A DNA stretch of 64,000 nt from Stenotrophomonas indicatrix (GTDB taxonomy: Bacteria > Pseudomonadota > Gammaproteobacteria > Xanthomonadales > Xanthomonadaceae). The stretch spans positions 618,001 through 682,000 of the forward strand of contig CP168152.1 in the NCBI GenBank assembly GCA_041545745.1, written 5' to 3'. Position numbers and translations under genes: made by a program. The notes beneath the pieces were generated by a model. It was given only the letters and a program-made list of their open reading frames with translations. It did not search any database and was not told the origin of the DNA. Below, piece by piece: positions 48,335 to 56,099 of this stretch. The stretch's first letter is position 1. Each line of letters opens with the position of its first letter.

Positions 48335-48340
48335 ATTATA
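48335..48340 (-). promoter_or_regulatory. Candidate -10 box for ettA
   Basis: TATAAT on the minus strand, about 90 bp before the ettA ATG, in the divergent spacer with the RcnB-like gene. No clear -35 element is seen. Confidence 0.4.
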
Positions 48341-48497
48341 GCCGGAACCGCTTACGGCCCGCGCTGGTCGCAGCGCCCGGGGCTGGCCGAGGACTGAATG
48401 GGCCGTCACAGTCCCGCAACGGGAAGCGTTTCCAGCCGGAAACCGTTCAGATCGAATGCGCAATATGGGCTCACCACCCACCCAGCAGAGGTCTCCC

Positions 48498-48974
48498 ATG
48501 CACATCCATCGACTCATGGCCGGCGCCGTGGCCTCTGTACTGGCGCTGGGCGCCATCGCCCCGGCCTTCGCCGACAACGACCACCGTGGTCGTGACCACG
48601 ACCGCCGTGAATGGCGCGAAGATCGCCGCGAGTGGCGCCACGACCGTCGCGACTGGGAACGCGACCGCCGCGAAGCGCGCCGTGATTACCGCCACGACCG
48701 CCGCTACGACCATGGCTACTACCGCCCGGCACCGCCACCGCCGCGCGTGGTCTACAGCCCGGGCTACCGGCCCGGCCATGGCTATGGCTGGCAGCGCGGC
48801 CACCGCTATCGCGACTACTACCGCGGCCCGATCTACGTGGTCAACGACTACCCGCGCTACCAGCTGCGCCGCCCGCCGTACGGCCACCACTGGATCCGCG
48901 ATGACCGCGGCAACATGCTGCTGGTCGCCGTGGCAACCGGCATCATTGCCGACTACATCATCAACAACCGTTGA
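48498..48974 (+). CDS. RcnB-like periplasmic protein
   Basis: A 158-residue secreted protein. Signal peptide [25 protein letters not shown], then a repetitive Arg/Asp/His/Glu region ([32 protein letters not shown] shortened here as RREW-type repeats, about residues 27-62), then a Tyr/Pro/Arg region and the RcnB-type end [33 protein letters not shown]. RcnB proteins assist nickel/cobalt homeostasis in E. coli; the [10 protein letters not shown] end is the family hallmark. The long charged repeat is unusually regular. Metal specificity here is unproven. Confidence 0.85.
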   Translation: MHIHRLMAGAVASVLALGAIAPAFADNDHRGRDHDRREWREDRREWRHDRRDWERDRREARRDYRHDRRYDHGYYRPAPPPPRVVYSPGYRPGHGYGWQRGHRYRDYYRGPIYVVNDYPRYQLRRPPYGHHWIRDDRGNMLLVAVATGIIADYIINNR

Positions 48975-48983
48975 TGCAGCGTC

Positions 48984-49022
48984 GGGGTCGGATCCCTTTC
49001 CAACGGAAAGGGCTCTGACCCC
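48984..49022 (+). repeat. Asymmetric palindrome, copy 1
   Basis: 39 bp: an 18-base arm beginning GGGGTCGGATCC, a 3-base loop, and an 18-base arm ending GGCTCTGACCCC. The two arms pair except for a G-T wobble and a T-C mismatch, which recur at the same places in the other two copies (50422-50460, 61327-61365). It lies just after the RcnB-like gene. Confidence 0.85.
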
Positions 49023-49044
49023 ACAACGCCATTCGAAACCATAC

Positions 49045-49075
49045 GGGGCCGGATTCGTTCGTCGAATCCGGCCCC
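49045..49075. terminator. Strong hairpin between rcnB-like gene and glyA
   Basis: GGGGCCGGATTCG-TTCGT-CGAATCCGGCCCC, a perfect 13 bp stem with a 5-base loop, followed by GGTCGTTTCGG. There is no clean T-run, but it is a likely 3' end for the upstream gene. Confidence 0.6.
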
Positions 49076-49108
49076 GGTCGTTTCGGCCCCAGCAGGCCAG
49101 GGCGGGGC

Positions 49109-49114
49109 TACAAT
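49109..49114 (+). promoter_or_regulatory. Candidate -10 box for glyA
   Basis: TACAAT 45 bp before the glyA start, in the context GGGGCTACAATC. The -35 region is not recognisable. Confidence 0.4.
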
Positions 49115-49158
49115 CAAGGGCTGAGTCGTACCCCTTTCCCCGCCTGCTGGAGTACCCG

Positions 49159-50412
49159 ATGTTCCCGCGTGACGTCCGCATCGAAACCTACGATCCCGAA
49201 CTGGCCAAGGCCATCGCCGCTGAGACCCAGCGCCAGGAAGACCACGTCGAGCTGATCGCCAGCGAGAACTACACCAGCCCGGCGGTGATGGAAGCCCAGG
49301 GCAGCCAGCTGACCAACAAGTACGCCGAAGGCTACCCGGGCAAGCGCTACTACGGTGGCTGCGAATACGTGGACATCGCCGAACAGCTGGCGATCGACCG
49401 CCTCAAGCAGCTGTTCGACGCGGACTATGCCAACGTGCAGCCGCACAGCGGTTCACAGGCCAACCAGGCCGTGTACTTCGCGCTGCTGCAGCCGGGCGAC
49501 ACCATCCTCGGCATGAGCCTGGCCCACGGCGGCCACCTCACCCACGGTGCCAAGGTCAATGCGTCGGGCAAGCTGTTCAACGCCGTGCAGTACGGCGTCA
49601 ACGACCAGGGCCTGATCGATTACGACGAAGTCGAGCGCCTGGCGCTGGAGCACAAGCCGAAGATGGTCGTGGCCGGCTTCTCGGCCTACTCGCAGGTGAT
49701 CGACTGGGCGCGCTTCCGCGCCATCGCCGACAAGGTCGGTGCCTACCTGTTCGTCGACATGGCCCACGTCGCCGGTCTGGTTGCCGCTGGCGTCTACCCG
49801 AGCCCGCTGGAACATGCCCACGTGGTTACCTCGACCACCCACAAGACCCTGCGCGGCCCGCGCGGCGGCATCATCGTCGCCAAGGGCGCCGACGAGGATC
49901 TGGTCAAGAAGCTGCAGTCGATCGTATTCCCGGGCATCCAGGGCGGTCCGCTGATGCACGTCATCGCCGGCAAGGCCGTGGCCTTCAAGGAAGCGCTGGA
50001 GCCGGGCTTCAAGACTTACCAGCAGCAGGTGGTGAAGAACGCGCAGGCGATGGCCAACACGCTCATCGCACGCGGCTACAAGATCGTCTCCGGCGGCACC
50101 CAGAACCACCTGATGCTGGTGGACATGATCGGCAAGGACGTGTCCGGCAAGGACGCGGAAGCCGCACTGGGCAAGGCCCATATCACCGTCAACAAGAACT
50201 CGGTGCCGAACGACCCGCGTTCGCCGTTCGTGACCTCGGGCCTGCGCCTGGGCACCCCGGCGGTGACCACCCGTGGTTACGTGGAACAGGACTGCGTGGA
50301 TCTGGCCAACTGGATCGCCGACGTGCTCGATGCGCCGGCCGATGAAGCCGTCATCGGCCGCGTGCGCGATGCGGTCAGCGCGCAGTGCCGCAAGTACCCG
50401 GTTTACGGTTGA
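49159..50412 (+). CDS. glyA: Serine hydroxymethyltransferase
   Basis: A 417-residue PLP enzyme that converts serine and tetrahydrofolate to glycine and methylene-THF. The PLP lysine is K229 in [15 protein letters not shown]; also seen are [10 protein letters not shown] (31-40), [12 protein letters not shown] and [16 protein letters not shown]. Length and lysine position equal those of E. coli GlyA. The ATG at 49159 was chosen by homology; the frame is open far upstream through the spacer. In xanthomonads glyA is usually followed by nrdR; here about 3 kb separates them. Confidence 0.97.
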   Translation: MFPRDVRIETYDPELAKAIAAETQRQEDHVELIASENYTSPAVMEAQGSQLTNKYAEGYPGKRYYGGCEYVDIAEQLAIDRLKQLFDADYANVQPHSGSQANQAVYFALLQPGDTILGMSLAHGGHLTHGAKVNASGKLFNAVQYGVNDQGLIDYDEVERLALEHKPKMVVAGFSAYSQVIDWARFRAIADKVGAYLFVDMAHVAGLVAAGVYPSPLEHAHVVTSTTHKTLRGPRGGIIVAKGADEDLVKKLQSIVFPGIQGGPLMHVIAGKAVAFKEALEPGFKTYQQQVVKNAQAMANTLIARGYKIVSGGTQNHLMLVDMIGKDVSGKDAEAALGKAHITVNKNSVPNDPRSPFVTSGLRLGTPAVTTRGYVEQDCVDLANWIADVLDAPADEAVIGRVRDAVSAQCRKYPVYG

Positions 50413-50421
50413 TCGGGCACT

Positions 50422-50460
50422 GGGGTCGGATCCCTTCCCTGCGGGAAGGGCTCTGACCCC
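50422..50460 (+). repeat. Asymmetric palindrome, copy 2
   Basis: 39 bp beginning GGGGTCGGATCC and ending GGCTCTGACCCC, 10 bp after the glyA stop and 20 bp before the next ATG. It has the same two mispairs as copies 1 and 3 and lies in a genic 3' end, as copy 1 does. Confidence 0.85.
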
Positions 50461-50479
50461 GGGCATCGGAGTACCGCGC

Positions 50480-50899
50480 ATGGATGAGCGCCGCCTCAAG
50501 TATCTCTATGCAGCCTTGGCTGCACTCTTCGGCCTGCCCAGCCTGGTGGGCGGCGGGGCCGCAGCGATGATGCTGCTGTTGATGGGCCTGGGCCAGTTTG
50601 GTCACGGCAGCCTGGCATCGGTGACGCTGATGCCGCTGTGGGGCCTGTCCGGAATTGCTGGCTGCCTGGCCTGGTTGTGGCTCAGCGCGGGTTACCTGAT
50701 GCAGGGGCGTGCTGGTCTGCGCGTGCGGCCGGTCTGGTGGCGCATGCTGCTGGCCGGAGGTCTGGCCGCCATGCCGCCGCTGGGGCTGGCGCTGTGGTGG
50801 GGCATCACGGTCCATGCCGAAGGCCTCAATCTGCTGCTGTTGGGGCCGTCGATGCTGGTGCCGGCCGGCATGCTCTTGTGGCTGCGACCGCGCGCTTGA
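50480..50899 (+). CDS. Membrane protein of unknown function, first of a duplicated pair
   Basis: A 139-residue protein with four hydrophobic segments (about 10-40, 52-74, 86-106, 114-134) and a start MDERRLKYLYAALAALFGLPSL. It shares the start MDER, the GLPxLVxGGxA stretch and the motif GxAGxLAWLWLSxxYLxxGRxGLR with the next gene, so the two arose by tandem duplication. No family recognised. It may be co-transcribed with glyA, although an asymmetric palindrome lies between them. Its stop codon sits inside a 23 bp direct repeat. Confidence 0.75.
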   Translation: MDERRLKYLYAALAALFGLPSLVGGGAAAMMLLLMGLGQFGHGSLASVTLMPLWGLSGIAGCLAWLWLSAGYLMQGRAGLRVRPVWWRMLLAGGLAAMPPLGLALWWGITVHAEGLNLLLLGPSMLVPAGMLLWLRPRA

Positions 50900-50936
50900 A
50901 TCGAGCGACCTTACGCGCTTGAATCGAGCGACCTTA
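50891..50936 (+). repeat. Perfect 23-bp tandem direct repeat spanning a stop codon
   Basis: The unit starting CGCGCTTGAATCGAGCGACC (50891-50913) is repeated exactly at 50914-50936. The first copy contains the last codons and TGA stop of the upstream membrane gene. It is the probable scar of the tandem gene duplication or a replication-slippage product. Confidence 0.9.
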
Positions 50937-50952
50937 AAAGAGATTCGAACGC

Positions 50953-51399
50953 ATGGATGAGCGTCTGCACAAACGCCTGTATATCGCCCAATGCCTGCTG
51001 CTGGGGCTGCCTGCACTGGTGGCCGGTGGTGGCGTCGCCGGGTTCGGCATCTACACCTTCCTGATCCGTCACGGGCTGATGCGTGGCGACGAAGGTGCGG
51101 TGCTGTTCCTGTGGGCGAGCGCGGGTGTTGCCGGCTTGCTGGCCTGGTTGTGGCTCAGCATCCGCTACCTGCGGCGGGGGCGCGATGGCCTGCGGCACAC
51201 CGCCCGTATTCCCTGGATTGGCTTGGCGCTGGGCGCCATGGCGGCGCTGGCCGTGATCGGCGTGGTGCTTTTCAGCTTGTTCGCCGGCAGCCCCTGGCAG
51301 GTACTGGGATATCTGGTGCTGGGCGTGCCGTTGCTGCTGCCGTCGGCGCATCTGGTGTGGCTGCGCCGGGCGCATCGGAGCGCCCGGTCACAAGGCTGA
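50953..51399 (+). CDS. Membrane protein of unknown function, second of a duplicated pair
   Basis: A 148-residue paralogue of the upstream gene: four hydrophobic segments, start MDERLHKRLYIAQCLLLGLPAL, and the shared AGVAGLLAWLWLSIRYLRRGRDGLR motif near residues 55-78. The first loop (RHGLMRGDEGAV) differs fully from that of its partner, so divergence is old in parts. AAGAG lies upstream of the ATG. It is convergent with the Ig-like gene. Function unknown. Confidence 0.75.
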   Translation: MDERLHKRLYIAQCLLLGLPALVAGGGVAGFGIYTFLIRHGLMRGDEGAVLFLWASAGVAGLLAWLWLSIRYLRRGRDGLRHTARIPWIGLALGAMAALAVIGVVLFSLFAGSPWQVLGYLVLGVPLLLPSAHLVWLRRAHRSARSQG

Positions 51400-51421
51400 T
51401 CGGACGCTCATCAAGCAACCG

Positions 51422-52954
51422 TCAAGGTACCTCCACGACATCGAGTACTTCGTGCGAGGCCGCGTACTGGTGCGCGATCTGGTCTGGAACGTCCTTGGCG
51501 AACACAACCGGGATACGGCCAAGCGGCAATCCTTCAATGTGGATGCTCCAGCGTTGCGCATCATCGACCGGGGCCGTGAATGAACGTCCGTCCGGCAACG
51601 TCACCTTGATCGGGCGCAATGTACCGGACAGGTCTTCGCCGCTCAGCGTGGCAGTTCGCCCGACGCGCGCGGGCGAGGTCATCCGGGGCGCTCCCGCCAG
51701 CAGCGGAACGGTCACACGGTCGGTGGGATGGTCGCCCAGGCTGGGGACATTCAGCCTGCCCACCTGCGGGTAACCCTTGCCTTCGATGGATTCGCTCTGC
51801 AGATACATGTCGTCCGGTACCGGACCGGCGTAGTGCCAGTGCCCATCTTCCTGCACGTGGGCCAGTGTCTTCCAGGTCTGCTCGACACTGAGATAACGGA
51901 CCACCGTATCAGGCCCGGACAGCGTGACAGTACCTTCGGCGTCCAGCGTCCAGGTGTAGCTGGGCTGGAACGTGGTGTATTGACGGAACCGGTTGACCAC
52001 CGGGTCACCGAAATAGGCGACATCCACGTTGTAGACAACCTGTTCGCCGGTGCCGGGCAGCGCGACCTGCAAGGGAACCGACCCATGCGTTGCGCTGGTC
52101 ACCCGCGCCGACCAGCCATGATGGGTTGCGCTCACAGGTGCCTCGACTGTGGCGCCTCCGCCCAGCGTGACCTGGACGTTGCCACGCCCGGGCGATGCGA
52201 CACCGCGCACGTCAACCGTGCGCTGGATGGGAAATCCCTCCGGCGGTGAAGTGACCTGCAGGGGCCGGAGGATGTCGCCCTCGGCGGCCACAGTGGCGCG
52301 GGCGGGGGTGGAATCGGGGAAAGTACCCATCAGGTCGTACACCCTGGCGAGAACCTCATGCTGCCCCTCGCCCAGGCCGGTGAACTCAACGCTCCAGTCT
52401 CCGGTGTGACCATTTGCCATGATCGCCCGACGCTGCCCGGCCACTTCCACGTTGATGCGGGCACCGCGCAGTGCCGTGCCGTGGATGCGGGCCGACCCGC
52501 GCCCTCCGACCGCAGCGGTGATGCGCGGCGCAGGCAGGACGATCTGCGGTTGCATGACGAAGGGGGCACTGGGCTGATAGGAACCGTCTTCGGAGGGGGA
52601 GACGAAGAAGACGGCACTTCCATCCACGACGATGTCGTTCAGCGCGACCATTGAGGGATGCCGGAAATAGCCTGGGGCGAGCCGCCCCAGGCTGAGTTTC
52701 ATGCGCGCCCCGACAGCGCTGTAGGCAAACAGGTTGACCGCCTCCTGGCTGGAGATGTTGCCCTCCACCTCGCCCTGCAGGGCGCCATCAACGACGGAGA
52801 CGCTCGTCGGCGTTACCCGGCTGACAACGACTGCCGCATTTTCCATCGAAGCCCTGGACGCGGCCTGAGAGGGTGGCAAGGCCGCGGCGGCTGAGGCCGG
52901 CATTGATGCCGACAGGAGCAGCAGACACGGCAGTACGAGCGATGGCGTGGTCAT
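51422..52954 (-). CDS. Secreted protein with bacterial Ig-like repeats
   Basis: A 510-residue exported protein with signal peptide MTTPSLVLPCLLLLSASMPASAAAA. The mature part is all beta with several Ig-like modules, for example ITAAVGGRGSARIHGTALRGARINVEVAGQ, TSPPEGFPIQRTVDVRGVASPGRGNVQVTLGG, and near the end LSGEDLSGTLRPIKVTLPDGRSFTAPV. Such modules usually mediate surface binding or act as spacers; no catalytic domain, cell-wall anchor or transport domain is visible. It is a single-gene unit within the block between glyA and nrdR. Confidence 0.75.
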   Translation of the reverse strand: MTTPSLVLPCLLLLSASMPASAAAALPPSQAASRASMENAAVVVSRVTPTSVSVVDGALQGEVEGNISSQEAVNLFAYSAVGARMKLSLGRLAPGYFRHPSMVALNDIVVDGSAVFFVSPSEDGSYQPSAPFVMQPQIVLPAPRITAAVGGRGSARIHGTALRGARINVEVAGQRRAIMANGHTGDWSVEFTGLGEGQHEVLARVYDLMGTFPDSTPARATVAAEGDILRPLQVTSPPEGFPIQRTVDVRGVASPGRGNVQVTLGGGATVEAPVSATHHGWSARVTSATHGSVPLQVALPGTGEQVVYNVDVAYFGDPVVNRFRQYTTFQPSYTWTLDAEGTVTLSGPDTVVRYLSVEQTWKTLAHVQEDGHWHYAGPVPDDMYLQSESIEGKGYPQVGRLNVPSLGDHPTDRVTVPLLAGAPRMTSPARVGRTATLSGEDLSGTLRPIKVTLPDGRSFTAPVDDAQRWSIHIEGLPLGRIPVVFAKDVPDQIAHQYAASHEVLDVVEVP

Positions 52955-53492
52955 GTGGCCTCCAGGAGGGGAATGACAGCAACTTCTCGTATCTGCAGGC
53001 GCAGCACACTAGCCAAGAACGACAGCGCGTTGATTCCTTGACGCAGTGGGCACTATGGGGGCTATGGGACATCGGCGAGCACTGACGCGCACGACGGGAC
53101 ATTCGCTGGCGGGCCGCTTCATCCCGACATAAAGGCCGCATTTGCTGGTCTGCGCGGCCCGCGTGGCAGCATCATCGTTGCCAAGAACGCGGACGATGAC
53201 CCGGTCACGCGGCCGCGGCAGTTTCGGTGATCGCTCTCCAGCGGGTGCCGGGCGAGTTGATCGGCGTACGTGTTGATGGGGCCGCTGTGTCGATCCCCGG
53301 TATCCAGCCGCTCTGGCTGGAGGGCCGCAGGACCGGTTCGGGAGCGCATGGGTTCTGGCCAGGTGAGGATTTCGCGGTTCCGTGGATTGATTTTCCGACT
53401 TGGCGCCTTATTTGCTGCCTCGGCCTTTCTCAGGTACCGTTGCGACGCCGCCACGACCGTGGCAGCAGGTATTCTCCTGAGCCAGGCGTTCA
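52955..53492. other. Spacer before nrdR holding a glyA remnant
   Basis: 538 bp. The first part is the control region of the Ig-like gene; the middle contains a decayed glyA fragment (53150-53206); the rest leads to nrdR, with TATTCT at 53469-53474 as a possible -10 box. No intact gene is seen; a minus-strand frame across it is an antisense artefact of the glyA remnant. Confidence 0.65.
53150..53206 (+). pseudogene. glyA: glyA remnant
   Basis: 57 bases match glyA 49849-49905 at 48 positions. In frame the fragment reads LRGPRGSIIVAKNADDDPV against [19 protein letters not shown] of the real gene (15 of 19 identical), i.e. the stretch right after the PLP lysine. Flanking sequence does not align by eye and the frame ends shortly after. 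It sits just before nrdR, the normal downstream neighbour of glyA. Confidence 0.8.
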
Positions 53493-54011
53493 ATGCATTG
53501 CCCCTTCTGCCAACATGCCGATACACGGGTCATCGACTCGCGCGTCTCCGAAGACGGCGCGACGATTCGTCGTCGGCGTGAGTGTGAGGCGTGCAACGAA
53601 CGCTTCAGTACCCTGGAAACCGTCGAACTGAAGCTGCCGGCCATCGTCAAGAGCGATGGCACCCGCGAAGCCTTCGATGCCCGCAAGGTCCGCGCCGGCT
53701 TCGACCGTGCGCTGCAGAAGCGTGCGGTGCCGGAAGAGAAGATCGAAGCGGCGGTACGCGCGGTGGTGCATCAGCTGCGCATCAGCGGCGAACGCGAAGT
53801 GCCGTCGATCAAGGTCGGCGAGTTCGTCATGAATGAACTGCGCAAGCTCGACCATGTTGGTTATGTGCGTTTCGCCTCGGTCTACCGCAGCTTCGAGGAC
53901 GTGGCCGATTTCCGCGAGGAGATCGAGAAGCTCGAACGCGACCTGCCGTCGAGCACCGAACAGCTGCAGCTGCTGGGTGATGTGATCGCCCTGACCAAGA
54001 AGAAGGGCTGA
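53493..54011 (+). CDS. nrdR: Transcriptional repressor NrdR
   Basis: A 172-residue regulator of ribonucleotide reductase genes, sensing ATP/dATP. The N-terminal zinc ribbon has CPFC (residues 3-6) and CEAC (31-34) with the RRRRECE DNA-binding segment; an ATP-cone covers about 49-139 ([28 protein letters not shown]). The length is slightly above the usual 150-170. It is followed after SMAG repeats by ribD, the conserved nrdR-rib order. Confidence 0.96.
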   Translation: MHCPFCQHADTRVIDSRVSEDGATIRRRRECEACNERFSTLETVELKLPAIVKSDGTREAFDARKVRAGFDRALQKRAVPEEKIEAAVRAVVHQLRISGEREVPSIKVGEFVMNELRKLDHVGYVRFASVYRSFEDVADFREEIEKLERDLPSSTEQLQLLGDVIALTKKKG

Positions 54012-54025
54012 CGGCATTTGCTTCG

Positions 54026-54143
54026 GTAGCCGCCAACCTTGGTTGGCGCTTTGCTATCAATCCACGCATGGCGTGGATCTACTGGGTTCTGGTGGAGGCC
54101 AACCTTGGTTGGCGCTTTGCCGCCATCCACGCATGGCGTGGAT
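54026..54143. repeat. Array of four SMAG-type palindromes, two repeated pairs
   Basis: Order: GTAG + CGCCAACC-TT-GGTTGGCG (54026-54047), ATCCACGC-ATG-GCGTGGAT + CTAC (54060-54082), GCCAACCTTGGTTGGC (54098-54113), and ATCCACGCATGGCGTGGAT (54125-54143). The second pair is a near-exact copy of the first, including the GCTTTGC linker, so the pair was duplicated as a unit of about 67 bp. The last copy lies 27 bp before ribD. Confidence 0.85.
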
Positions 54144-54170
54144 CCATACCAACGGCGCTACCATGGCGGC

Positions 54171-55256
54171 ATGAGCATATCGTTCACCGTCCTTGACCAC
54201 CTGCACATGGCCGCCGCATTGCGGCTTGCCGAACGCGGTGCCTATACCACCCGTCCCAATCCGATGGTCGGCTGCGTGATCGCCCATGGCGAGCGCGTGG
54301 TCGGGCAGGGTTGGCACCAGCGTGCCGGCGGCCCGCATGCCGAAGTGTTCGCATTGCGCGAGGCCGGCGCCGAAGCGCGTGGTGCCACCGCCTACGTCAC
54401 CCTCGAGCCGTGCGCGCATTACGGACGCACACCGCCGTGCGCACTGGCACTGATCGACGCCGGTGTGTCGCGCGTAGTTGCCGCGATGCGCGACCCGTTC
54501 CCGAAGGTCGATGGCGGTGGTTTCGATCTGCTGCGCGAAGCCGGCATCGAGGTCGCCGAGGGCTTGATGGCGGCGCAGGCGCGCGAGCTCAACAAGGGCT
54601 TCCTGTCGCGCGTGGAGCGCGGTCGTCCGTGGCTGCGGGTGAAACTCGCAGCCAGCCTGGATGGCCGTACCGCGATGGCCGACGGCAGCTCGAAGTGGAT
54701 CACCGGGCCCGCCGCGCGCGAGGACGTGCAGCACTGGCGCGCGCGCGCTGGTGCGATCCTCACCGGTGCCGACACCGTGATCGCCGACGACCCGATGCTG
54801 ACCGTGCGCCTGGCTGACACCGAGGTGATGCCACCCTTGCGCGTGGTGCTGGACTCGCGTCTGCGCTCGCTGGAATGCAGCCGGGTACGCGAGGGCGGAG
54901 CACCGACCCTGTACCTGCACGATGCGATGGTCAGCCCGCCCGACGCCGCCGACGCGGCATTCGCCAGCGTGGCCGTCCGCCACGGTCGCCTTGATCTGAG
55001 CGCGGTTCTGGCGCTGCTGGCCGAACGCGGCATCAACGAAGTGCATACCGAAGCCGGCGCGACGCTGGCCGGTGCACTGCTGCGCGGTGGCTGGGTGGAC
55101 GAACTGCTGCTGTACCAGGCGCCGACCCTGCTCGGCGACAACGGCCGCCCGCTGCTGGCTGGTCTTGGCATCGACGCGATGGACCAGCAGCGCCGCCTGC
55201 GCGTGGTCGATCAGCGCCAGGTGGGTGAGGATCTGCGGCTGCTGCTGCGCGTGTAA
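54171..55256 (+). CDS. ribD: Riboflavin biosynthesis deaminase/reductase RibD
   Basis: A 361-residue bifunctional enzyme. The N-terminal pyrimidine deaminase has the zinc site H56-A-E58 (GGPHAEVF) and C81/C90 (EPCAHYGRTPPC). The C-terminal reductase starts near residue 155 with LRVKLAASLDGRTA and contains GSSKWITGPAAR and HTEAGATLAGALL. There is no clear Shine-Dalgarno sequence; a TACCAT box lies only seven bases before the ATG. It is separated from the riboswitch-ribE-ribB-ribH group by the 5.9 kb paralogue cluster. Confidence 0.95.
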   Translation: MSISFTVLDHLHMAAALRLAERGAYTTRPNPMVGCVIAHGERVVGQGWHQRAGGPHAEVFALREAGAEARGATAYVTLEPCAHYGRTPPCALALIDAGVSRVVAAMRDPFPKVDGGGFDLLREAGIEVAEGLMAAQARELNKGFLSRVERGRPWLRVKLAASLDGRTAMADGSSKWITGPAAREDVQHWRARAGAILTGADTVIADDPMLTVRLADTEVMPPLRVVLDSRLRSLECSRVREGGAPTLYLHDAMVSPPDAADAAFASVAVRHGRLDLSAVLALLAERGINEVHTEAGATLAGALLRGGWVDELLLYQAPTLLGDNGRPLLAGLGIDAMDQQRRLRVVDQRQVGEDLRLLLRV

Positions 55257-55268
55257 GGCGAGAAGTTC

Positions 55269-55326
55269 ATCCACGCATGACGTGGATCTACCTTGCCCTG
55301 GTAGATGCCGACCTTGGTCGGCGCAT
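55269..55326. repeat. Two SMAG-type palindromes, tail to tail
   Basis: ATCCACGC-ATG-ACGTGGAT + CTAC (55269-55291) and GTAG + ATGCCGACC-TT-GGTCGGCGCAT (55301-55326), 9 bp apart with the GTAG ends facing each other, in the spacer between ribD and the paralogue cluster. The right-hand unit overlaps the end of the remnant gene at 55288. Confidence 0.8.
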
Positions 55327-55521
55327 TTGCTTCAAGTGCCCGACACTCTGCCAGCGGAATCTGCACAGTTCAGAGGTATCCTCATCCACCCCGCGTGCGT
55401 CCCACACATCCAGCGGTAGCAGCCCCGCCAGCACCTGCAGGGTGTATGCCTGCTCGGGCGAGGGAGCAGCAGCAGATGTGTTCCACCACAGAACGCCCAG
55501 CAGGAAGCACAGGTGTCTCAT
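55288..55521 (-). pseudogene. Internally deleted paralogue of the VDYxC family
   Basis: A 77-residue frame with an intact signal (MRHLCFLLGVLWWNTSAA) followed by APSPEQAYTLQVLAGLLPLDVWDARGVDED. The first half matches the mature N termini of its neighbours (e.g. PAQLTPEQTFDLYARALL), and LLPLDVWDARG matches their late motif (LMPFQAWDERI). The roughly 150-200 residues between are missing, so it looks like a deletion derivative. Its end runs into a SMAG repeat. Confidence 0.65.
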
Positions 55522-55559
55522 CGGCCCTGCCAATCGACCGCTCGTTGCTCCTGCCGCCA

Positions 55560-56099
55560 TCAGTGCGTCTGCTTGGATGATTCGTTGTCACGTTTGGCTC
55601 CGCGGATCACGTTGAAGCGAAACACCGCCTCAACGGCGCCGCCCTCATCGCGACCGTTACGGTGTGCGGGCAGGTAACACCACTCCTGTGCGGCGTCCAT
55701 CGCGGCAGCTTCCAGCAGGGCATTGCCACTGGACTGCACCACACGAACATCCAGAAGGCGGCCACCCGTGTCTACTTGCATCTGCAGGCGCACCATGCCG
55801 CTTTCGCGAGCCCTAACGGGAAAAACAACCTGGCGCGCAGCGCGGGTGGTGGGCTCGATCGAGACGCTGTCGCCGCGCTCGGTGAATACACTGCAGTCGG
55901 CGCGTGCGGTGAAGGTCCGGGTCGGCGTTGAGGCAAAGCGCTGCAGGCAAGTCACAACGTCGTCGTCTTCCCTGCAACCTGGCTTCTCGGTCTGCAGGCG
56001 ACTCTGGGTCTGCTCGGGCCCGACTCCGCCGGCGGGTGGCGGTGCGCATGCGCCCAGTCCGGCCAGCGCAGACAGAAGAACCGTGCTGCGCAGATTCAC
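55560..56099 (-). CDS. Lipoprotein with TonB-type C-terminal domain
   Basis: A 179-residue protein with a lipobox (LSALAGLGAC), a Cys pair (PGCREDDDVVTC) and a C-terminal TonB-like fold: GMVRLQMQVDTGGRLLDVRVVQSSGNALLEAAAMDAAQEWCYLPAHRNG, ending with EAVFRFNV. It lacks the N-terminal membrane anchor and Pro-rich spacer of real TonB, so it is not an energy transducer of the usual kind. Its start overlaps the stop of the VDYxC gene upstream by four bases, so the two are probably made together. Confidence 0.75.
   Translation of the reverse strand: MNLRSTVLLSALAGLGACAPPPAGGVGPEQTQSRLQTEKPGCREDDDVVTCLQRFASTPTRTFTARADCSVFTERGDSVSIEPTTRAARQVVFPVRARESGMVRLQMQVDTGGRLLDVRVVQSSGNALLEAAAMDAAQEWCYLPAHRNGRDEGGAVEAVFRFNVIRGAKRDNESSKQTH

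Noticed and set aside
53119..53526. Minus-strand frame of 135 codons before nrdR
   Set aside because: It includes the antisense of the glyA remnant and has no ribosome-binding site or domain.
55560..56099. A genuine TonB energy transducer
   Set aside because: It lacks the N-terminal membrane helix and proline-rich spacer, has a lipobox, and there are no exbB/exbD neighbours.
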